NCBI RefSeq assembly: GCF_019279795.1
Contig: NC_056749.1
Span: 581,268,915 to 581,332,914 of the forward strand
DNA: 64,000 nt
Direction of reading: 5' to 3'
Origin: Protopterus annectens
Lineage: Eukaryota > Chordata > Ceratodontiformes > Protopteridae
The notes below the pieces were generated by a model. The model worked only from the letters and a program-made list of their open reading frames with translations, did not search any database and was not told where the DNA came from. Of the stretch, positions 57,609 to 64,000 are shown one piece after another. A program made the translations under genes and the position numbers. The number at the start of each line of letters is the position of its first letter. Position 1 is the first letter of the stretch.

Positions 57609-58060
57609 TAACCCTAAACACAAAAAAATTCAAGCAAAAGAACAAAACCCCAATTGGGTACTTATCTTAAATGGTGAGGACTTCAGCAAACAGGAGTAAA
57701 TCACTGGAATACAAAAAAAGCAGTAAAAATGGCAGAAAACATACGTAGGCAAACAGACTGATGGTTAGAAATATCGTTCAGACTGGCAGCAAATTAGTTC
57801 AGATGATGGTACATCTGAAGGCCACCTTTATGCCTTACCCTACACAAGGAGCATTTGGGTGACATTCAATGTATCTTAAAGCAATGGTAAGCTTTGATAG
57901 ACTGATCAGACATCAGGCTTCCACAGCAGGGAATCCCATAAGTGATGAATACTGCAGCAGTGAATGTAAGGACGTCACTATATATAGACCATAATCCCTC
58001 CCACAAACCTGATTGGTTAACAAGCTGATCAAGGAAAATTGAATAACCAAGGACATTTAT
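57609..58060 (-). repeat. DIRS-A 5' untranslated/ITR region (candidate)
   Basis: On the minus strand CTGCTGCAGTATTCATCACT at 57,937-57,960 resembles CTGCTGCAGTCATCACACTT in the DIRS-B terminal repeat. A TATATATAG element lies just upstream. The outer edge of the repeat was not located. Confidence 0.4.
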
Positions 58061-58480
58061 AAAACTACGAGTAAAAACAAAACAAATTAACTGAATATGT
58101 TCTCTACAATACAGTAAACACTAATAAAAATAATGCAGAATGCAAATTAGAATACAACTGATTATGGTAGACTATGTAAACTAGAATATGCTATTCTAAC
58201 CATGAATAATGTTATAAAAAAATAGATGAAAACAAACTTCATATTATTAAACATGGATGTAATGAAAGACAAAAGATTTAAAGTGGCAGTGCCAACCTTA
58301 ACCATGAACCTCAGCCGTTGGCTGAAGACAATCATTAAAAAAATACTAATTGACAATAAAATAAAACAAATGTAAAAAATAAAATAAAAATGTTTTAAAT
58401 ATATAAAGATGCTCTTAAAGAAAGCTACTGATAGAAACCATGTCATTTAAACCACAACCATTTGTAGAATTGTGGTTGAG
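58061..58480. other. no recognisable gene
   Basis: AT-rich sequence between DIRS-A and the 3' end of the CR1-like LINE. Nothing identified. Confidence 0.35.
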
Positions 58481-60806
58481 TTGCCACCTTAACTCATTGA
58501 GTTCTAATAAATTCTTCCAGGAACCACCCGACCATCAAGCCCTATGCGGACAATGTAAAATTTAAGTCTATGGAAACTGTTGGACCTAATATGTTTAAAG
58601 AGCATGTTATGCTTATCCTTCCTATTAATGTCATATTTATTGGTAGACTCTTGTCATAGGTTCATAAATGTGTACTAGGCTAATGACCACAAGGGCTTTT
58701 TTAAGTCTAGCCATGCATCTCAAATCAGACAAGTTCTGGTACCCTTGATAAGTGTAAGCAGGGGTTGGGAGATGAACCATTTACACATTGCCTGTGTCCG
58801 TTAGAGACATAGGTGCCAAACTAGGGATGAATTTCCTGTTCCCCATCCAATTATCCAAGTTACACTTGAACCGAGTTAGGGAGGAACTCTGTTTCACAAG
58901 TTTGGGGAGCCTGTTCAGAGACAGGCTAGCCTTTGCGACACATACTCGTCTCTCCACCAGGTCCTATTTATATGACAGGCAAGGTTTTGAATGGGTGATT
59001 CTGGTGCCGTTTGTTTTTTGGATATGCAGGAGGCCCATCAGAGTGGGGTCTGACAATGCTCTGCATGCCAGGCATAGATCCTTCCTCAAAAGCCAGTAGG
59101 AGATAGAATACAGGGGTAGGACCTTGAGGCGGCCTGCATGGGGCATTTTACTTGCGCTCTGTATTCTTTTAGTGAGGAACCTCTGTGGACATTCCAACTG
59201 TTGGACATGCCTGGTTAGGTACATACCAAAGGGGGACACTGTATCCAATGATAGGTCTGATGAATGCCAAATACAGTGAATGACTTCCTTGGACTTAGAT
59301 GCCATACCTTTGTTTATAAGTAGCACAACAGAGAATGATTTCCTCAGTACTGTAGGCAAGTGATGGTCAAAGGTTAGATTACGGTCTGTGTCCCTAAGTC
59401 CCTGACTACTGGGGTCAACTCTAAGCAATGTGTTGTCAATATGATAGTTACCAGGGATGGATGACTTCCCAAAGGATACTAGTATGCATTTCTTGGCATT
59501 TAGATTCAATCCATGGCTCTGACACCAGTTGTTTGTCTGTCTCAGCCCTTCCTATAGAACATTTGTGGGATTCAATGACAGCTCCTAATTTACAATCTGC
59601 AAATTTAGTCAGAGACCATATGCAACTATTAACATGCTTGTATAGTGTTTCTGTGAACAGTTCTGCATAGGCAGCAGTGTTCTCAGGGTTTATGGAGGCT
59701 TGACATTTTGCCAAGTTATCACTTAATAGTAGGAAGTTAGCCTTACAGTAGTTCCTGATTATTCCAGGTTTAGCTAGGGTTCCAGGTTTTATTTTTACTT
59801 CAAAGGAGATCATTTTGTGGTCTGACCTTACAAGGGAAGACATTACAGCAGGGGGTGTGTGTAGTACTCTCCTATATTAGTGAGGACCAGATCCAATATG
59901 GTTGCACCCCTGGTTGGTGTACTGACAATTTGGTCCAGGGAGTTTGTGTTCACAAAATCCAGGAATCTTTGTGCCTGTATGTTTGGTGTCGTATATGATT
60001 CCAAGTTAAAGTCACCCATGAATATGGTATTGGGTTGGATGGAAAGTATTTCCAGTAAGTTTATACATGGTATGGATTTCTTGGGTAATAGAGGGGGACT
60101 ATATAGCTTGCAAGGAAGTGGTATTGGAGTTTGCCTGTGGTGATTTGAACATGGAGCAGCTCAAGTACATTGTCCTGTTTGACTAGACTTGAGGTGTATT
60201 CATTTTTGATGTAAAGACACCTCCAACATTAGTCACTGTCTGTGTAGTAGCTAGTCTAAATGTGTGGAAGGCATTATAACCTTGCACTGTGTGTGCTCTC
60301 TGTGGCTTTAGACCATGTTTCAGTGACAGCACAGACATCAGCATTCACCAGCGTGAAGAGAGCTTGTAGGGAGTGGAGTTTTTTGTTTGGACTCCTCACA
60401 CTTAGCAGTAATACCTTTAGATTTTCTTGGCTTTGATTTGCTGTGTCAGAAGTATTTTCAGTTTGGCATTGCATAAAAAAGGCATTAAGGGGGGAAGGCA
60501 ATGTTTTAGCTAATATTTGAAAGCCTAGACAGGAGAGGTACTGAACAAACCTGGCAAAGCAGTGTGGTCTGTTGACCATCTCCTTCCATGCTGGCAAATA
60601 TTGAACGCCCTAAGAATGACACCAGAAACTAAGCCAATGATTAAAGTCAGTCATCTTTTGTTCATATTGTGGCATCATCCTTGGAGAAGGTAAAATGCTG
60701 CTCAATGCTAGGCTCATACCAGCCTGAGGCAATTTCCGAGAGGTCCATGATGTTTCTTTTCATATAGTCTAGGGAGGTACGTCTCAGGTCATTTACACCC
60801 ACATGG
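58480..60806 (-). pseudogene. CR1-like LINE with internal deletion
   Basis: On the minus strand it starts with VHVGVNDLRRTSLDYMKRNI (60.7-60.8 kb), resembling the GxND block of the SGNH-esterase domain in CR1 ORF1. ORF2 endonuclease follows: LLLSVRSPNKKLHSLQALFT, ADVCAVTETWSKA, later LVRSDHKMISFEV (SDH box). At about 59,545 the sequence jumps to the part after the YADD box (NLNAKKCILVSFGK, LGLRDTDRN-like, FDHHLP) and the C-terminal domain (LECPQRFLTKRI, GRLKVLPLYSISYWLLRKDL), so the RT core is deleted. Fragmented by stops. CR1 assignment is by motif order. Confidence 0.65.
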
Positions 60807-60817
60807 ACTGTCTTCAG

Positions 60818-61130
60818 AGGTTTCTCAGTTTTACCAATATAGAAAGCAGGGCAATCTTAGCATCGTACCACATAAGGAACTCCAGCACTAGAGCAATGAA
60901 ATCTTTGTGTCAAATAGACTTTACCATAATCAGCTATATGAAATGAGGAGCCCTCCAAAATATAGCTTCATTGGTCACAGTGTCCACATTTTATTATACA
61001 ATGGTTAACCATGGCGAGTCCCACTTTTTCTACAAGAGATTTAAAACAAACATCCTTTCTGTGAACAAAATAGGGAGAAGGACCCAAAGCCTGAAACTGT
61101 TCACCAGCCATTGAAAGTCTGTTGCAATTT
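60818..61130 (-). pseudogene. PLE GIY-YIG endonuclease fragment (PLE-4)
   Basis: The minus-strand frame reads ALGPSPYFVHRKDVCFKSLV, CIIKCGHCDQ, a stop, SYILEGSSFHIADYGKVYLT and GVPYVVRC, a stop, DCPAFYIGKTEKPLKT. The CxxC pair, the Y-V-x-R-C and the FYIGKT motif match the cysteine-rich linker and GIY-YIG core of PLEs. The second half of the nuclease (R.R..EH) is missing because the frame passes straight into CR1 ORF1-like sequence near 60,810. Confidence 0.55.
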
Positions 61131-61239
61131 TAAGTATCACTGATTTGATGTAAAAAAAAAAAATCAAGACTGTGTGAGAACCAAAGTCTTACTAAAACTG
61201 CCTACAGCCTTTGGTAGAGCATTGTTGCCAATAGTGAGA

Positions 61240-62400
61240 TTTGTTTTCTCTATCAAGGGGTAAAAAGTAGACTGTTCAAAATTTGTAACTTCACTCAAAT
61301 CACACTGATAAAACATGATGGATAACCACGTACTTCAAATAACTTAAGTTTGCCATTTACGCTGGGTTTTATCCAAGTTTCAGTTATAGTGAGAATGGGA
61401 GTCTTATGTTTGCTAAGCCAGGCATGTAGTTCAGTGATTTTATTTCTTATGTTTCTAACATTTATTGCAGCAAAAATTAGCTCATCAGGGTTGGGGATTG
61501 GCTGTTAATGGATTAGAAGAGTGTGGGAGAAAATTATCTTTATGTTCATTGTGATAGGTGGGACCAGGATTAGGGTATCTCCTCCTAGAAGGATTTTATT
61601 ATATTGAGGAATTACGCATACTTGTTTTTTGGAGAGGATTCTTGCACTTAATTTTGTTTTGGTTTGAGATGAAGTGCAGTTAATCAGTCTGTATTTGGAA
61701 TAAAGGTAAAGGGCAATATTCGGTTTGGTGCAATGTGTGGAGAGTGTAAAGAGGAAGTATGGATAGGTGGTTGAGAGAGCTGGAGAGGTGTTGAGACATA
61801 CTGACTCATAGTAGGATGAAAGATGGCACAGCAGGAGCAGAAGAATAGAGGATATGCTGAAGAGTAGCAGAATTAAGTACAGGATATAGACATCAAGTAG
61901 TGGGGAAAGTAGCAATGAAGACAGAAACAAGAAGTTACAGGCCAGTAGAAGATTCAGTGATGGTGGATTCTGAAAGCTGGTAAAAGATGGATAAGGAGAG
62001 AACTATTTTCTATTAAAGAAGAGAGTTAGGTTGTCCTGGTAGCTTTTCTGGAATGTAAGGAATAGTGGGGTATGAAAGGCTAGAGTATGATGATATAGTC
62101 AAAATAAGATGAAATGAGGGTTTATTTGGGAAAAGTAAAAGACAGTGTGGAATAGATAGGTATTATTAGGAGGGTTGTGATTATGAATGGATATAGTGCA
62201 AAGTAGTATGGGATGGAGAAGATAGTTGGGAATGGGATAAAAATTAAATGCAGATGAATTGAACAGGAGACAAGAAACAGAAGTGTATATATAGAAGTAG
62301 CAAGGTCATTTGAGGATAGTTTGAAAATAAGAGTCACAAGTGAAATGTGTATGTAGGAAGTATAATGTTAGAGTGAGAGGGGCTGGGTGGGAATTATAAC
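61240..62400 (-). pseudogene. L2 LINE 5' region with endonuclease N-terminus
   Basis: The minus-strand frame at 61,270-61,500 reads FAAINVRNIRNKITELHAWL and PILTITETWIKPSVNGKLKL, matching NIRSISNKVHELHVTI and VILTDTWLKPHI in the L2 at 14.5 kb. Upstream (61.5-62.4 kb) are low-complexity hydrophobic frames in the same relative position as the C-rich ORF1-like region of that element. It ends near 61,240 before the PLE fragment. The RT fragment at 50.6-51.9 kb is of the same group and orientation, but the middle of the element is missing, so I do not join them. Confidence 0.6.
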
Positions 62401-64000
62401 AGAGCGGTTTATAGCCAGTTTAAAGCAATTAAAGAGATACAAAGTAAAACAGGTTTTCTGTCATTTCCTGAGGTTAAATAACTGGTATATGCAGAATAGC
62501 CTACTGGTCAAGAAAAAGAGAACAGTAGCCAACCTAGTAAGAGGTCCTTAAGTGCATGTATTACTTCACAGAGACTTTCAATCACAGAGCAGACATGTAT
62601 TTGACTGATTAAAGTTAATCTACAGCAAGGTCCTTTATGTTAAATATTCTTATATTATGCAAAGACAAAATTCTCATTAAACTTGTAGGAGTAGGGCCCA
62701 TTGGCAGCGCTCTTGCAGTATAGAGATCAGTTGTAGTGACCACAGGTTATTATGCAATATTTTAAAAAGAGAATCTATGATTCTAGCTGTGTCTTGTAAA
62801 ATACACAAGGACTTGCATGGCCCATGTTGAAGGCACATAGCTGGAAGTTATTGCTTTAAAAATGAGTAAAGGACTATTTTTGAAGAAAAGAAATAAAGCT
62901 ATGCAATTATTTTCTTCATATGTGAAGAACCCTTTAATTTTATGCAGAAAATTAAAACTGTTAGTATTATTAGTATGGAGGATTTGGTCACCACTGACAT
63001 CACGTTTGTACTGTGATTCGTAAAGATAAAAGTTTAGAAATAGTAGCTAATTTATTCCACAGAAAAACTTTTTTTTTCTTCTTTCTTTTTTTTTTTTCTT
63101 CCTGTTCTACTAAAATAAGACTGGTTGTGAAGTGTATGATATCATACTGCCTTGAGATTTTATTGTTTTTTAAGACAGATTTAAAAAAAAAAATAGAGTA
63201 GGTATGGGAGGTCTACAGTCCTGAGACATGGCCAATTTATGGTAGCACCAGAGGATGAATTAATTTACCATACTGCAAATACGCAAAATTAAGCATTTTA
63301 TTGACTTTTTTGATACTTAATGAAAATGCTACAGCACTTGATTAATACACAAAAAAAATTACGTTAATGATTTTTACATTTGCATGTAATTATAATTTTA
63401 CTAGCATCATCATTTAAGAGATCTTTTTGTTTAAAGCCAAGTACGGGATTCTGACTAGTATATACAATAAGCCACCTGCTAGCAATAGTTATTTAAAGTT
63501 TAACAGCATGCATTCATCATGGTTGATACAGAATATAGGGAAAGGGCATAGGAGAGTAGGCACCGCATTCCAGAAGACTTGCGCTCAGTGCAAGTGACTT
63601 AACTCCTGTGCAAGTTCTAGCTACAGAACAGGCTTATAAGGGAGTAAGCCACTTTTAGAATAGAGCCATAACTACATTGATATTCAAGTTGGAGCTGAAT
63701 TATTTAAAAATAAGTTTCAGCAAAGAAGGCACCCAAACTCCATTTTTAACAATAAGATAGAGGAATTGTTACAAGGAAGAGCTGTAATACAAGGATTGTA
63801 TATTAATCAGGTTTAGCATTTTATAGTATGGCAGACAGAAGAGGGTGAGAACAATTTAGTTATGACTATGAAGTTGACACATTCCAAAGATATGTACAGC
63901 ACAGAAAATTGTAAAATCTAATTGTCAATGCTGAAGGGCTTTCACTCAGTTACAGGCATAGTAGGTGAGACTCCAAGTTTTATCTACAAGAAGAGAAGTA
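62401..64000. other. no recognisable gene
   Basis: AT-rich; T-rich run at 63,069-63,099 and an A-run near 63,182. No coding motif, terminal repeat or RNA gene recognised. Confidence 0.35.

Noticed and set aside
50615..62400. One single L2 element split between 61.2-62.4 kb and 50.6-51.9 kb by the DIRS, CR1 and PLE sequences
   Set aside because: Orientation and family fit, but the endonuclease C-terminus and linker are missing at both break points, so continuity cannot be shown.

Overview
This 64 kb window reads as vertebrate, repeat-dense nuclear DNA. I found no host gene, no intact rRNA or tRNA gene, no CRISPR array and no bacterial-style operon. Almost everything recognisable is a transposable element (TE), usually broken by stops, frameshifts, truncation or later insertions. 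The mix is L1-like, L2, CR1-like and RTE-like LINEs, Penelope-like elements (PLEs), DIRS-type tyrosine-recombinase retrotransposons, Ty3/gypsy LTR elements, Tigger/pogo and hAT DNA transposons, MITEs and tRNA-derived SINEs. It suggests a large-genome vertebrate such as an amphibian, lungfish or basal ray-finned fish. That is inference from the TE spectrum; the species cannot be named from this window.

Layout. 0-8 kb: decayed fragments (DIRS-like recombinase end, gypsy RT and integrase, a PLE 3' end, the 3' part of an L1-like element). 8.3-27.7 kb: a nest. An L1-like LINE on the + strand (ORF1 at 8.3-9.1 kb, ORF2 start at 10,331) is cut by a Tigger element (10,352-12,625, TA duplication). It is cut again by an L2 LINE (about 12.8-25.6 kb). 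The L2 is split by a hAT-like element (15,116-22,990, 8-bp duplication). That element carries a TA-flanked MITE, which is split by a PLE (16,375-18,805, about 11-bp duplication). 28-35 kb: an RTE-like fragment and a second hAT-like element with a degraded ZMYM1/TTF-type transposase. 36-42 kb: a MITE with 9-bp duplications, a CR1/L2-group LINE split by a young PLE with inverted terminal copies (37,170-40,483), an L1 fragment and a SINE head.

42.5-48.6 kb: a gypsy LTR element on the - strand with both LTRs, polypurine tract, gag, protease, RT, RNase H and integrase remnants, and a SINE inserted with a 9-bp duplication. 50.3-52 kb: a second copy of the 36-kb MITE and an L2 RT fragment. 52-58 kb: two DIRS-type elements joined head to tail on the - strand, including a recombinase with its catalytic residues visible and an inverted-repeat plus internal-complementary-region arrangement. 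58.5-62.4 kb: a CR1-like LINE, a PLE endonuclease fragment and another L2 5' end. The last 1.6 kb shows nothing recognisable.

The parts most worth attention are the five-level nest, the PLE whose reading frame starts inside its own inverted repeat, hammerhead-like cores at PLE ends, a pair of abutting long perfect hairpins at 22.0-22.2 kb, and a SINE family whose tail matches the 3' end of the L2 element in the same window.
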